Assembly (NCBI GenBank): GCA_001303415.1
Contig: LJTN01000027.1
Coordinates: 1-36,527 of the forward strand
DNA: 36,527 nucleotides
Direction of reading: 5' to 3'
Source of the DNA: Myxococcales bacterium SG8_38
GTDB taxonomy: Bacteria > Myxococcota_A > Polyangia > Polyangiales > Houyiibacteriaceae
Below, piece after piece: positions 25,766 through 34,410 of the stretch (positions within the stretch are counted from its first letter, which is position 1; each line of letters begins with the position of its first letter). Below the pieces are notes generated by a model that saw only the letters and a list, made by a program, of their open reading frames with translations, had not been told where the DNA came from and did not search any database. A program made the translations under genes and the position numbers.

Positions 25766-26038
25766 TTGCGAAAGCCACCATCGTCACTCGCACCACCCGT
25801 CCCGTTGGCATTGTGAGCAATATCGGGCAATTGCGCTTCCAAAATGGTCCCTATGGACTAAGAGGCGTCGCCAGCACCAGGGTTGCTTTGTTTCCGGGGA
25901 TGCCGGAATTCGACGCCTATTGCGTCGACCAATGGCCGGAAAAGCGCCGTCGACGCGTTATGCGCGCCTACGCCGATGGGGTTCGTCGCGAGCTTTGTCG
26001 TAGCGAACATTCGTTTGGAGGGCGTCCGGTTGGCCGCG
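25766..26038 (+). other. Intergenic stretch without a convincing gene
   Basis: These 273 bases separate the TolC-like gene from the convergent acetyltransferase gene. A frame starting at GTG 25762 overlaps the TolC stop and stays open to 26211, but it becomes Arg-rich antisense of the acetyltransferase and matches no family. A short inverted repeat (GACGC-CTATT-GCGTC) lies near 25911-25925. No terminator with a T-run was seen. Confidence 0.4.
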
Positions 26039-26554
26039 TCATTCGTCGTCGCTTTGTCGCTCGACGGATCGTGCGGGAATGCCGACGATTTTCGAACGAG
26101 CTGGAAACGACGAAATCACGACCGCATTGGCGCCAATCGTCGAGTGCGCTCCGATGCGCACGTCGCCGAGGATTTTCGCGCCGGCGCCGATGTCGACGTG
26201 CGCGCCGATGACCGGGGGGCCTTTGCCTTCCCGCGTGCCGAGCGTGACCTGCTGGAAGATGAGGCAGTTCGGCCCGACCTGGGTGTCGGGATGGATGACG
26301 ATTCCATTGGGATGAGGGATGAGAAGCCCGCCGCCGATGCGCCCGTTCAGCGGAATTTCCGCACCGGTGACCACCGACCAAAATCGATGCTGCACCACCC
26401 ACACAGCTCGCATCACACGAGCCAACAGACCTGCTCGTTGCGTCCAACGTTGATAGGCCCGCACGGCTTGCAGTAGCCGCCGGCCAGGATCCCATAAGCG
26501 TGTCGGTCGTTCGCGGGACCAATCGGGTTGCTCGGGCGACACATCGGCCATCAT
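26039..26554 (-). CDS. Serine O-acetyltransferase-like hexapeptide-repeat enzyme
   Basis: About 171 residues from the ATG at 26554 (the frame extends to 26626, but the extra residues look non-coding; the adjacent ATG at 26551 is equally possible). The C-terminal half is a left-handed beta-helix of hexapeptide repeats (VIGAHVDIGAGAKILGDVRI). IPHPNGIVIHP carries the catalytic-type histidine of CysE-like acetyltransferases, followed by the family pattern QQVTLGTREGKGPPVIG. Such short CysE relatives act in cysteine synthesis or, inside polysaccharide clusters, acetylate a sugar or serine precursor. The neighbourhood of glycosyltransferase and epimerase genes favours the latter, but the sequence does not decide. 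Confidence 0.82.
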   Translation of the reverse strand: MMADVSPEQPDWSRERPTRLWDPGRRLLQAVRAYQRWTQRAGLLARVMRAVWVVQHRFWSVVTGAEIPLNGRIGGGLLIPHPNGIVIHPDTQVGPNCLIFQQVTLGTREGKGPPVIGAHVDIGAGAKILGDVRIGAHSTIGANAVVISSFPARSKIVGIPARSVERQSDDE

Positions 26555-26912
26555 CCGCGCTAGACTATCACCGGGCTTGCGCCCGCGCGTTGTTTCTGTG
26601 CGCTGGTCCGCGCCCGCTTGCGACACTGGGCGCGGCTCGAGGGGAGGGGTTCGAGCCGGCGATTGGGAGCATGCCCGAAATAGGCAACATCATCAGTATC
26701 ATCGTCCTCTTGGCGTGGGCTGATAGTCGACATAAACGCCCTTTCAGGTTCGCGCGCCAGGCGACATAACATTCAGTACCGGACTGCTGCCAAGCCCGAA
26801 GCTTGCCGATTGAATGATTGAATGGCGCAATCGACTGAAGAGCCCCCGTCGCAGTGGTGTGGGGTGGATCCCCCTTCGAGTCGAGCACAACTTGAGGAAT
26901 TCGCCTGGCGTG

Positions 26913-26937
26913 CTCTGCCGCGAGGATTCAGGCAGAG
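26913..26937. repeat. Perfect 7-bp inverted repeat in a gene-free stretch
   Basis: CTCTGCC and GGCAGAG face each other across an 11-base loop, about 60 bases before the membrane-protein start; there is no T-run. The surrounding gene-free stretch (26627-26995) also holds a tandem octamer (GATTGAAT twice, 26808-26823). It further holds a 32-codon frame at 26671-26769 with one hydrophobic segment (IGNIISIIVLLAWA) and a basic tail, whose ribosome site is too close to its ATG to be convincing. No other gene is seen there. Confidence 0.35.
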
Positions 26938-26995
26938 GCGACGCGATGCGCGGTGAAGACCCGAGCTCCATGACACTTTGGACGTGACGACTGAA

Positions 26996-27973
26996 ATGAC
27001 CGAACGGGGGCGACGACGGAGTACCAGCATTGAGAAACGCCGCCGCGTTTTTCGATGGGCGCGCATCGCGATCACCTTGGCAGCGGTTGCGTACCTGGCC
27101 GCCCGGGTCGATCCCGGCGAAGTCATAGCCGCCTGGCAACGGCTGTCCGCGGGCGCCGCGCTGTTCGCTCTGACCGTCGCGTTCGCGGCTGTCGGAGTGG
27201 GCATCGTGCGATGGAGGCTGCTCTTGCGTGCCTACGGTGCGATCGACGTTCCCTCATGGGCGCGCCTCGGGCATCTCTACTTCGTGGGCCATTTCTACAA
27301 CACCTACGTGCCGGGTGGAGTCGGTGGTGACGTCCTCCGAGGCGTCGCGAGCCGAAAAGCATTTGGGAACCTGAGCTTGGCCGGCGCCACGACCGGCGTC
27401 GCTGTGGTGTTCATCGAGCGCGTTCTAGGGGTGTCGGCTCTGCTCGCGATGGCCGCGTGCGCCTACTTCATTCGGCCGTTGCCGGGACTCGAGAACGTCG
27501 GGCTATGGGCGGGGCTCGGGCTGGGCGCAGGGGTCGGCGCACTCGGGGGGATCGCGCTCGCGCCAGAGCTCGCGCCATGGTTGCCCAAAAAACTCGCCGA
27601 ACCTCTCCGTGCGCTCCCGCGCTTCTACTCGATGTGGCCCTTCATCGGCGCAATCGTTGCATCGTTGATCATCCATTTTCTCAATATCGTCGCAGGACAC
27701 GCCATCATGCATTCGCTCGACCCGGCGGTGCAGCTCTCGTCGTCCGCAGTAGCAATGCCGCTGGTGAGCGCCTCGGGATTCTTTCCATTCACCGTGGGAG
27801 GCGCCGGGGTTCGCGAGGCTGCATTCGCAGCGTTGTACGGCACCGTCAGGGTGCCCGAGGCCACCGCATACGCGGGCTCGCTGAGCTTCTGGGCGATGCA
27901 GTTGGTCACCGCGGGCGTGGGAGGCCTGGTCAATCTCTGTATGCCGGTCTCGGGGGGGGCCGATGACCGCTGA
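26996..27973 (+). CDS. UPF0104 / lysylphosphatidylglycerol-synthase-type integral membrane protein (flippase-like)
   Basis: Eight or so membrane helices in 325 residues. Two hallmark motifs of the LPG_synthase_TM (UPF0104, AglD2-like) family are present: FYNTYVPGGVGGDVLRG and FFPFTVGGAGVREAAFAALY. Members lacking the catalytic lysyl-transfer domain, like this one, are membrane proteins often found beside glycosyltransferases and are suspected of handling lipid-linked sugars. The start is uncertain: ATG 26996, GTG 26984 and TTG 26978 are all in frame without a clear ribosome site. An 80-base gap separates it from the glycosyltransferase fusion, which runs in the same direction, so an operon is likely. 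Confidence 0.85.
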   Translation: MTERGRRRSTSIEKRRRVFRWARIAITLAAVAYLAARVDPGEVIAAWQRLSAGAALFALTVAFAAVGVGIVRWRLLLRAYGAIDVPSWARLGHLYFVGHFYNTYVPGGVGGDVLRGVASRKAFGNLSLAGATTGVAVVFIERVLGVSALLAMAACAYFIRPLPGLENVGLWAGLGLGAGVGALGGIALAPELAPWLPKKLAEPLRALPRFYSMWPFIGAIVASLIIHFLNIVAGHAIMHSLDPAVQLSSSAVAMPLVSASGFFPFTVGGAGVREAAFAALYGTVRVPEATAYAGSLSFWAMQLVTAGVGGLVNLCMPVSGGADDR

Positions 27974-28053
27974 GCGGCGCGCGGGTACCCAGCCCTCGAC
28001 GGGCGTGCTAGAGACCGCGCTCCTATCCAAGCCCCTGGAACGGGTGTGAACCT

Positions 28054-30249
28054 ATGGCAGTCGATCTCTCGGTCATCGTCCCGTGCTTCAACGAGGAAGC
28101 GAACATCAAGGAGCTCACCCGCCGCGTGCTCCATACATTCGAGCGGGGGAAGCTAAAGGGGGAGCTCGTTCTGGTCGACGATGGCAGTGCCGACGCCACT
28201 GCCGAAGCCATCCGGCAAGTCCAGAGCGAGCACCCGACGCAGGTAACCGGCTGCTTCCACAATAGCAATCGCGGGATTGCGGAGGCTTGGAAGACGGGGG
28301 TTTCGGCGGCGGACGGAGCCGTGGTGGGGCTGATCGATGCGGATTTGCAGTATCAACCCGAGGATCTCCTCCGGCTCTATCGCGAGCTGAGAGAGCACAG
28401 CGTCGACGTCATTCAGGGATGGCGGAGCCCCGTGGGTCGCGAACGTGGTGCCCGCTACCACCTCAGTCGCGGATTCAATCATCTACTCAACACGACCTTC
28501 GGGATGAAGCTCCGGGACAACAAGAGCGGCTTTGTTGTCTGCGCCAAGGAAGTGCTCGAGGACCTCCTCACCTACCGTGGGAGCTACTTCTATTGGCAGT
28601 CGTTCATCATGGTTGCCGCCCACGCCAAGGGTTATTCCTACAAAGAAGTCGAAACGCTTTTCGAAAACCGCCGCGCGGGCACGAGCTTCTTGGACGGCAA
28701 CGCCTCCCGCGCCGTGGCACGCTCACTCGTCGACCTTGTTGGCGCTACTTGGGAGTATCGCCTGCGGCAAAGCCCCAAGGATGTGAGTGATCAGTTCCTT
28801 CGTCGGCACCCGGTCATCGCTCGGGGGGCGCCCATGTCGGCTGCGAGGCGCCTCCACTGGAACGCATACCTGTCGGTCTTCGATCAGACGCACTGGATGA
28901 TCACGCGCGACGTGGAACGCTACTACGAGATGCTGCGTCAGACGCAGTGGTTGAAGGCGGACCAGGTGCGTGAGTTGCAAGACGAGAAATTGCGCCGCTT
29001 GATCCGCCACGCCTACCGCAACGTGCCTTTCTACCGCTATCGTATGCAGGCCGCCAAGCTGGGGCCAAGCGACATCCGCGGACAGCGCGATCTTCACAAG
29101 CTGCCGTTCTTATCGAAGGACGATGTCCAGGAGAACCTTCATTTCGATATCCTCAGCGAGAATCACGACAAACGGCAAGTGTTACGCATTGCTACTAGCG
29201 GCTCGACTGGCCAGCCTTTTGTCTGCTACGCAGATCGGGCTCAGCTCGAGTTTCGCTGGGCCGCGACCTTGCGGTCGCAGGAGTGGACGGGCTACCAATT
29301 TGGCGACCCAAGCGTGCGCCTGTGGCATCAAACGATTGGCATGACAAAGACCCAGGCCCGAAAGGAACGCCTCGACGCCGCGCTATTGCGGCGCAAGTTC
29401 ATCCCAGTCTTCGAGATGTCCGAGGCGCGGCTGGACGCCATGGTGCGGGAGATCGCCGACCACAATCCCGTCTTGCTCGACGGGTACGCGGAAGCGCTCG
29501 ATTTCCTCGCATACTACCTGAAGGAACACGGGCAGCTCGCTTTACACCCGAAGGCCATCATGAGCAGCGCACAGAGTCTGCCGGTGGCGAGTCGACAGCG
29601 GATCGAGAGCGCCTTTGACTGCAGAGTTTTCGACAAGTACGGCGCGCGCGAGTTTTCGGGCATCGCCTACGAGTGCGAAGCCCACGTGGGGCATCACGTC
29701 GCAGCCGAGGGTTACATCGTGGAGGTGCTGCGCGATGGCCAGCCAGCCAAGCCCGGCGAGATCGGCGAGGTTGTGATCACGGACTTGAACAACTACTGCC
29801 TTCCGTTCATTCGCTACCGCATTGGTGACCTTGCCGTGGCGATGGACCCCAACCATGAATGTTCATGCGGTCGCGGGTTGCCGCTGGTGGGTGACATCGA
29901 AGGTCGTGTCCAATCGATCATCCAGGGCACTGACGGTCGTTTCGTTCCGGGCACTTTCTTCGCCCACCTACTAAAGGAGTACGACCACGCGGTGCAGCGG
30001 TTCCAGGTAATCCAAGAGCGACGCGGGGCGCTAACCTTCCGCGTCGTCAAAGGCGGGCGCTACACCGAGAGTGCATTGGACGAGATCCTTGCCCATTTTC
30101 ATCATCATTTGGGCGATGACTTACGAATCGACGTTGAGTTCGTCGATCAGATCGACATGATTCGAACCGGAAAGCACTTGGCAAGCGTGTCGAGATTGGG
30201 CGTTGATTTTCAATCAGAGGCGCCTCGGCCAAGTGAGAAGCTACAGTGA
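28054..30249 (+). CDS. Glycosyltransferase family 2 fused to CapK / phenylacetate-CoA-ligase-like adenylating domain
   Basis: The 731-residue product has two enzymes in one chain. Residues 1-240 are a GT2 domain: LSVIVPCFNEEANIKEL, VDDGSAD (41-47) and the DxD-type metal motif in IDADLQYQPEDL (94-105), as in dolichyl-phosphate-mannose-synthase-like enzymes. After a junction of about 40 residues, 280-731 resemble CapK/PaaK-type adenylate-forming proteins: LRRLIRHAYRNVPFYRYRM, the phosphate loop ATSGSTGQPF (380-389), FDKYGAREFSGIAYEC (527-542) and FIRYRIGDLA. CapK-type proteins occur in capsule and exopolysaccharide clusters and activate an acyl or amino-acyl group. ATG 28054 is preceded by GGAACGGG. 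The stop overlaps the next gene by one base (TGATG). Confidence 0.88.
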   Translation: MAVDLSVIVPCFNEEANIKELTRRVLHTFERGKLKGELVLVDDGSADATAEAIRQVQSEHPTQVTGCFHNSNRGIAEAWKTGVSAADGAVVGLIDADLQYQPEDLLRLYRELREHSVDVIQGWRSPVGRERGARYHLSRGFNHLLNTTFGMKLRDNKSGFVVCAKEVLEDLLTYRGSYFYWQSFIMVAAHAKGYSYKEVETLFENRRAGTSFLDGNASRAVARSLVDLVGATWEYRLRQSPKDVSDQFLRRHPVIARGAPMSAARRLHWNAYLSVFDQTHWMITRDVERYYEMLRQTQWLKADQVRELQDEKLRRLIRHAYRNVPFYRYRMQAAKLGPSDIRGQRDLHKLPFLSKDDVQENLHFDILSENHDKRQVLRIATSGSTGQPFVCYADRAQLEFRWAATLRSQEWTGYQFGDPSVRLWHQTIGMTKTQARKERLDAALLRRKFIPVFEMSEARLDAMVREIADHNPVLLDGYAEALDFLAYYLKEHGQLALHPKAIMSSAQSLPVASRQRIESAFDCRVFDKYGAREFSGIAYECEAHVGHHVAAEGYIVEVLRDGQPAKPGEIGEVVITDLNNYCLPFIRYRIGDLAVAMDPNHECSCGRGLPLVGDIEGRVQSIIQGTDGRFVPGTFFAHLLKEYDHAVQRFQVIQERRGALTFRVVKGGRYTESALDEILAHFHHHLGDDLRIDVEFVDQIDMIRTGKHLASVSRLGVDFQSEAPRPSEKLQ

Positions 30250-30941
30250 TGGAAAGTCGTCCTACTCTTGGCGCAACCTCGCAAGAGGTGGCTGACATCA
30301 ACGACCGGCTGGCCCGCGAGCATCCCATCGACGACTACTACGAGAAGTCTTTCTTCGTCGTGAGACTCATCGAGCAGCGGCGACTCGCGATCATTCGGCG
30401 CATGGTAGGACCCGCAGCCGGGCTTCGGATTCTAGAGGTTGGCTCTGGTGGAGGGCACGTCTTGCGTATGTTTCCGGAGGCCCGCCTCACTGCCGTGGAT
30501 GTATCCAAGGTTTTTCTCGATACCGCGAAGCGTAACCTGGAGGGCTACGACGCCGAGTTTAATCTTGGTGAGTTGGGTGATCTCGATCTAGCTGAAGGAA
30601 GTTACGATCGAATTATCTGCACCGAAGTTCTGGAGCACACCAAGGCACCCGAGGAGGTGCTTGCCCAAATCCATCGGCTGCTGAAACCCGATGGCCGTGC
30701 CGTGATCACGGTGCCCGTGGATCCGTTGATCGACGGCCTCAAGAAGGTGGTCCGCCGGACGCCTGCTGGCTGGCTGCTTCGCAATCGCATCAACTGGGGC
30801 GGTGATGAGTATCACCTTCACAAATGGTGGCCACAGCAATTCAGGAAGCTTCTTGAGCGTGACTTCATCATCGAGGAACGCGACGCGTCTCCGAGTACCT
30901 GGTTGCCCCTCAGGGCGTGCTTCGCCTGTCGGAGACGCTAG
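30249..30941 (+). CDS. Class I SAM-dependent methyltransferase
   Basis: 230 residues from ATG 30249, which shares one base with the previous stop (TGATG). Motif I is ILEVGSGGGH at 61-70, the acidic end of strand 2 is Asp84 in TAVDVSK, the motif around strand 4 is YDRIICTEVLEHTKAPEEVL, and the post-motif is RLLKPDGRAVITVPV. It probably methylates a sugar, lipid or acyl intermediate made by the coupled fusion enzyme; the substrate is unknown. The 3' end overlaps the convergent epimerase by four bases in the palindrome CTAG (30938-30941). Confidence 0.88.
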   Translation: MESRPTLGATSQEVADINDRLAREHPIDDYYEKSFFVVRLIEQRRLAIIRRMVGPAAGLRILEVGSGGGHVLRMFPEARLTAVDVSKVFLDTAKRNLEGYDAEFNLGELGDLDLAEGSYDRIICTEVLEHTKAPEEVLAQIHRLLKPDGRAVITVPVDPLIDGLKKVVRRTPAGWLLRNRINWGGDEYHLHKWWPQQFRKLLERDFIIEERDASPSTWLPLRACFACRRR

Positions 30942-31897
30942 CTCGCGTGCCGCCGAATCCAAGCGAACGTGCGTCGGAGACCGACGTCCAAGGGAGTAGT
31001 GGCTCGCCAGCCGAGGACCTCCGCCGCCCGCTCGGCATTCCCGACCCGACAGCTGCCGTGCGTCCAGTCGGCTGGACCGTACGTTGGGCGGAGCGTGCTT
31101 CCACTGATGCGCAACATGGCCTCAGTGAGCGCGTCGATACGCGTTCCGTGACCCGAAGCGATATTGAGGACTTCGCCGGTGACCGGACTCTCCATAGCCT
31201 TCAGCGTGGCCTCGACCACGTCGTCGACAAAGACGTAGTCGAGCTCCTGCGCCCCATCCCCGAGGATCACAGGCGGCTCTCCGCTTAGGATTCGCTCGAA
31301 ATTCTTCATGATGACCGACTTGTAGCCCAGGCCTGCAAACTGCTTCGGTCCATACACGAAGAGGTAGCGCAGCACGTTCCATGCGACGCCTTGCGTGTAC
31401 CCGAAGTGTGCAACGATGTGCTCTCCCGCGAGCTTGCTGATGCCGTACACCGTGCGGGGTTGCGGCACCTCGCTCTCCACGAACGGTGCTCCCGTGATCC
31501 TCCCGTAGGCGTAGAGGGAAGACGTGAACACGATCTTCTTCACACCAGCCTCTACCGCCTTTTCGAATAGCGTATGCGTGCCGACAATATTGCTCTGGAA
31601 CACACGGGCCGGGCTGTCCTTCGACTGGTTGTGCTTCTCCGCCGCTAGGTGAAAGAGGTGGGTCATCCCCTCTAGGGCCGGCTTCAGCGCGTCAGGCGGA
31701 CTCTCTCCGAGTGTGTGCTGAACCACCTCCACCTGTTCCGCCAATGCGCCCAAGTTCTCAGGCTTTCCGTACCGAAGTGAGTCCACCACGACGATGCGCT
31801 TTGCGCCACGCGCGGCCAAGGCATGCACCAAATGGGAGCCGATGAACCCGCATCCGCCGGTGACCATGACCGAAGCATTCCTCAAGACGTCAGACAT
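30938..31897 (-). CDS. NAD-dependent nucleotide-sugar epimerase/dehydratase (extended SDR)
   Basis: 319 residues. The NAD-binding motif is VTGGCGFIGSH (residues 12-22). The active-site Ser is in FTSSLYAYG (126-127), and Tyr151 and Lys155 form YGISK. DGAQELDYVFVDDVVEA is the family's substrate-loop pattern, followed by the typical 'NIasG.g..i..L' motif. The closest general class is UDP-glucose 4-epimerase-like enzymes (GalE/WbpP type), which supply nucleotide sugars to polysaccharide synthesis; exact substrate cannot be read from the sequence. It runs opposite to the glycosyltransferase operon. Confidence 0.9.
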   Translation of the reverse strand: MSDVLRNASVMVTGGCGFIGSHLVHALAARGAKRIVVVDSLRYGKPENLGALAEQVEVVQHTLGESPPDALKPALEGMTHLFHLAAEKHNQSKDSPARVFQSNIVGTHTLFEKAVEAGVKKIVFTSSLYAYGRITGAPFVESEVPQPRTVYGISKLAGEHIVAHFGYTQGVAWNVLRYLFVYGPKQFAGLGYKSVIMKNFERILSGEPPVILGDGAQELDYVFVDDVVEATLKAMESPVTGEVLNIASGHGTRIDALTEAMLRISGSTLRPTYGPADWTHGSCRVGNAERAAEVLGWRATTPLDVGLRRTFAWIRRHAS

Positions 31898-31963
31898 GGC
31901 GGAGGTCTAGCACAGTTGAACGGAGGGACTTTCCTCGCTGGTTGTATCTGCTAGAAAACCTCG

Positions 31964-32470
31964 GTGATTCTTTGCCCACGTTGCTCAGATTCCGTCGGAG
32001 GGCCCGAGCTTTCCTGCGCTAGCTGCGATTTCACTGCCGATAATGGTCGTTGGTTCGATTTCGAGCCTGCTGAGTCGATCGATTCGTTCTTCGACGAGGT
32101 CGAGTTCGACCATCGCTTCGTTACCGAGCCCAGCCACTACTGGTCCCGGGCTCGTCGCGAGTTGCTTCTCGACGTTCTTCGTAAACACGTTTCGACTTTG
32201 AGCCGAGTGCTCGAAGTCGGCCGCGGCAGCATGGGATCGGCTCAAGGGTAGTCGGCAGGGGGCGGAGCGCCGGGCCGGCCAGCATCGAGCCATGTGGACG
32301 CCGGCGCTGATCAGTCAGGTCGCATATCACACGCTCGCGATCGAACGCCGCCTCACACGCCGTTGCCGGGGCTCGGGACATCCTTGCTGGCCGTGGCACG
32401 CCGAATCGAAGACCCCCCGAGGCCACGCACGCGGCCGGCGTTACTCGCTCGGTGCTTAACTGTCGCGGGT
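31964..32470 (+). pseudogene. Methyltransferase with N-terminal zinc ribbon, broken by deletion and frameshift
   Basis: From GTG 31964 the frame encodes a zinc ribbon (CPRCSDSVGGPELSCASC), a linker, then DVLRKHVSTLSRVLEVGRGS, which is the start of a SAM-binding motif I ('VLEVGcG'). The frame then stops at 32249-32251. The sequence downstream looks like a methyltransferase C-terminus in another frame (ALISQVAYHTLAIERRLTRR), then after a further shift near 32360 PLPGLGTSLLAVARRIEDP, the usual end of such enzymes. About 100-150 codons of the catalytic core are missing. The remnant covers the whole gap between the epimerase and the membrane-protein gene. Confidence 0.65.
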
Positions 32471-32491
32471 TGGTAGAGGGGCTGGGGAGAC

Positions 32492-34285
32492 TCAGTCTCG
32501 CAGAAGCACGCGACCGGTAGGCCTGGTCGGCGCCGGTGCCCGAAAGCTCACGTTTGTCTTCGGGTTTGGATTCTCGTAGCCGGGGTGGTCGATTGAGGTC
32601 TCGAACAGTTTTGTCTCCCCCCAACTCAGTATGTCTTTCCGGTCGAAATACGTAGCCTCTCGCCACACTTCGAGATGAACCACGGGTTCCTGATAGTCGT
32701 AGTCGGTCCACACCGGCCACGTCATCAAGTGTTCGGGTTTGCCGACCCAGCCCAGCCATTGGTGCTTCTTTCCGCCCGCCTTGTTGGTGTTGTGTAGGAA
32801 CTGGCGGACGAAATCACCGAAGACGGCGGCCTCCGCCTTGTTGTAGCCATTGCGCCCGCGCTTCTGCCGCAGCTTGGTAGCGTCATCGGCACTATCGAGC
32901 TCGTAGAGCTCTTTGTAGAGCGGGTAGCTGTAACCGGTACCGTAAACGCCCGTGAGATGGGGCTCGGTGCTTAGGTAGTGCATGTCCTCTTGAATGAGGC
33001 GGGTGTCTAACGGCGCGAACTGCTTGGCGGCCATCAAGTACTGCTTGCCGCTGACACCGGTGACATAGATGTTGTAGCTTTCATTGTAGGGCGTATCCCA
33101 CCAAGCAACCCCGATTTGAGGGCGGAAATAGCCCCAGTTTGGGGACAGCATGATGACGAGCACACCGAAGACCTGAACGGCTCTGTGGCGGAACGCTTCG
33201 TCCCATATTTTGCGTCCGCCCTTGCTGACAAACCAAAGCAACATCGCATCGGCGACAATCCACTTCCAGAAAAGGATTCCCGTCATTGCGAAAATGCCGC
33301 AGTGAAGCGCCGCGGCCAAGAACAGCCACACGCGCGTTAGAATTGGGTGCACGAACACCAGCAGAAAACCCAGCTCGATGATCACGGTGAGCAGTTGAAA
33401 GGGAACGTCGAACCAATGCAGGGCGTTCGCGAGCCAGACCACAGTGTCTTTGGGGATGAACCCCACCCATCCGTGTATCCACGAGTTCACGAAGAGATTG
33501 GAGAGCTCATTTTCCCAGAGCCAAGCCTGGTCCGGTCCGAACATCACCTTCGCTTTGCCCGCGTAGTAGTAATACGAGCCGATCAAGCAGATCGCACCGA
33601 AAATGAAGTGCACGGTGCGCATGCCGCGCAGGAACGAAAGCCACACGAATCCCGAGAACAAAACGAGCACGCCTGTGATAGCGCGCCAGTCGAAATCGTC
33701 GTGAAACATGGGAAAGCTCCACTCCCGCATCATGACGATCGCCATCTTGGTGAAGAAAGGAACGAAGAGCGGCGAACGCCACGAAAGAACGCCGAAGATC
33801 AGCAGGAGCGCGCGGTCGAGGAAGTGCCCCTGGTCTAGGTACATGTTGTAGTCAAAGGTGGTGCCGGCCCACACGAAACAGGCGATGAGTGCCATGATCA
33901 CCCACCGAAGCGCGCGGTATCCTTCAAAGTGTTCCCAGGTTAGTCGCTCGCTGCGCAAGAGGTGGAGTCCTGTGGGAACGAGCAGGAACAGAAACGTAGG
34001 TGCCGCGGGCCGCAGTTCGCGGGTCGCTCTTCGCACCGCCGCCCAATCGTCGAGGACCATCTGCCAGGTGATGAACGGTTGCCAGTAAGTCGCCCTCGGC
34101 ACCCAGTAGCTGAAGAGCGGCCGAAGGATAATCATGGATCCGACCAACAGCGAAACGTATGTAGCGAACTGCACATCCCCCCGGCTCCACAGTTTCCGGA
34201 CTAACGAACCAGCGCGCTGCAACACAAACGCTTCATATTCGGTGTATGCAGTCCCGAATCGCTTCAGTCTGGGAAATGCCTCCAT
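32492..34285 (-). CDS. Large integral membrane protein, possibly HTTM (gamma-carboxylase-like) family
   Basis: 597 residues from ATG 34285 (a GTG at 34306 with GAGG three bases upstream is the alternative). There are about 10 membrane helices in residues 45-400, for example VQFATYVSLLVGSMIILRPL and FQLLTVIIELGFLLVFVHP. A soluble C-terminal 190 residues rich in Tyr and charged residues follows. The layout, and HCGIFAMTGILFWKWIVADA, loosely recall HTTM / vitamin-K-dependent gamma-carboxylase-like membrane proteins, but no diagnostic motif is certain. Function is unknown. It diverges from the next membrane protein across about 120 bases, so the two may share a promoter region. Confidence 0.75.
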   Translation of the reverse strand: MEAFPRLKRFGTAYTEYEAFVLQRAGSLVRKLWSRGDVQFATYVSLLVGSMIILRPLFSYWVPRATYWQPFITWQMVLDDWAAVRRATRELRPAAPTFLFLLVPTGLHLLRSERLTWEHFEGYRALRWVIMALIACFVWAGTTFDYNMYLDQGHFLDRALLLIFGVLSWRSPLFVPFFTKMAIVMMREWSFPMFHDDFDWRAITGVLVLFSGFVWLSFLRGMRTVHFIFGAICLIGSYYYYAGKAKVMFGPDQAWLWENELSNLFVNSWIHGWVGFIPKDTVVWLANALHWFDVPFQLLTVIIELGFLLVFVHPILTRVWLFLAAALHCGIFAMTGILFWKWIVADAMLLWFVSKGGRKIWDEAFRHRAVQVFGVLVIMLSPNWGYFRPQIGVAWWDTPYNESYNIYVTGVSGKQYLMAAKQFAPLDTRLIQEDMHYLSTEPHLTGVYGTGYSYPLYKELYELDSADDATKLRQKRGRNGYNKAEAAVFGDFVRQFLHNTNKAGGKKHQWLGWVGKPEHLMTWPVWTDYDYQEPVVHLEVWREATYFDRKDILSWGETKLFETSIDHPGYENPNPKTNVSFRAPAPTRPTGRVLLRD

Positions 34286-34410
34286 CGATACCCACCGCGA
34301 GGCCACCTACCTCAATTCCGGGTCGAAATGCAACAGGAGAGGTGTGTGGCGAGCAGCCTCGGTGCATTGTTGCCTGATCGGCTCAGGTGTCCTATGGCTG
34401 GCCGGCCTTT

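Noticed and set aside
25762-26211. 149-residue ORF starting on the TolC stop codon
   Set aside because: The coupling-like GTGA start is suggestive, but the second half is antisense to the acetyltransferase and no family fits.
32487-32499. GAGAC-TCA-GTCTC as a terminator of the membrane-protein gene
   Set aside because: Only five pairs, it contains the stop codon, and no T-run follows on either strand.
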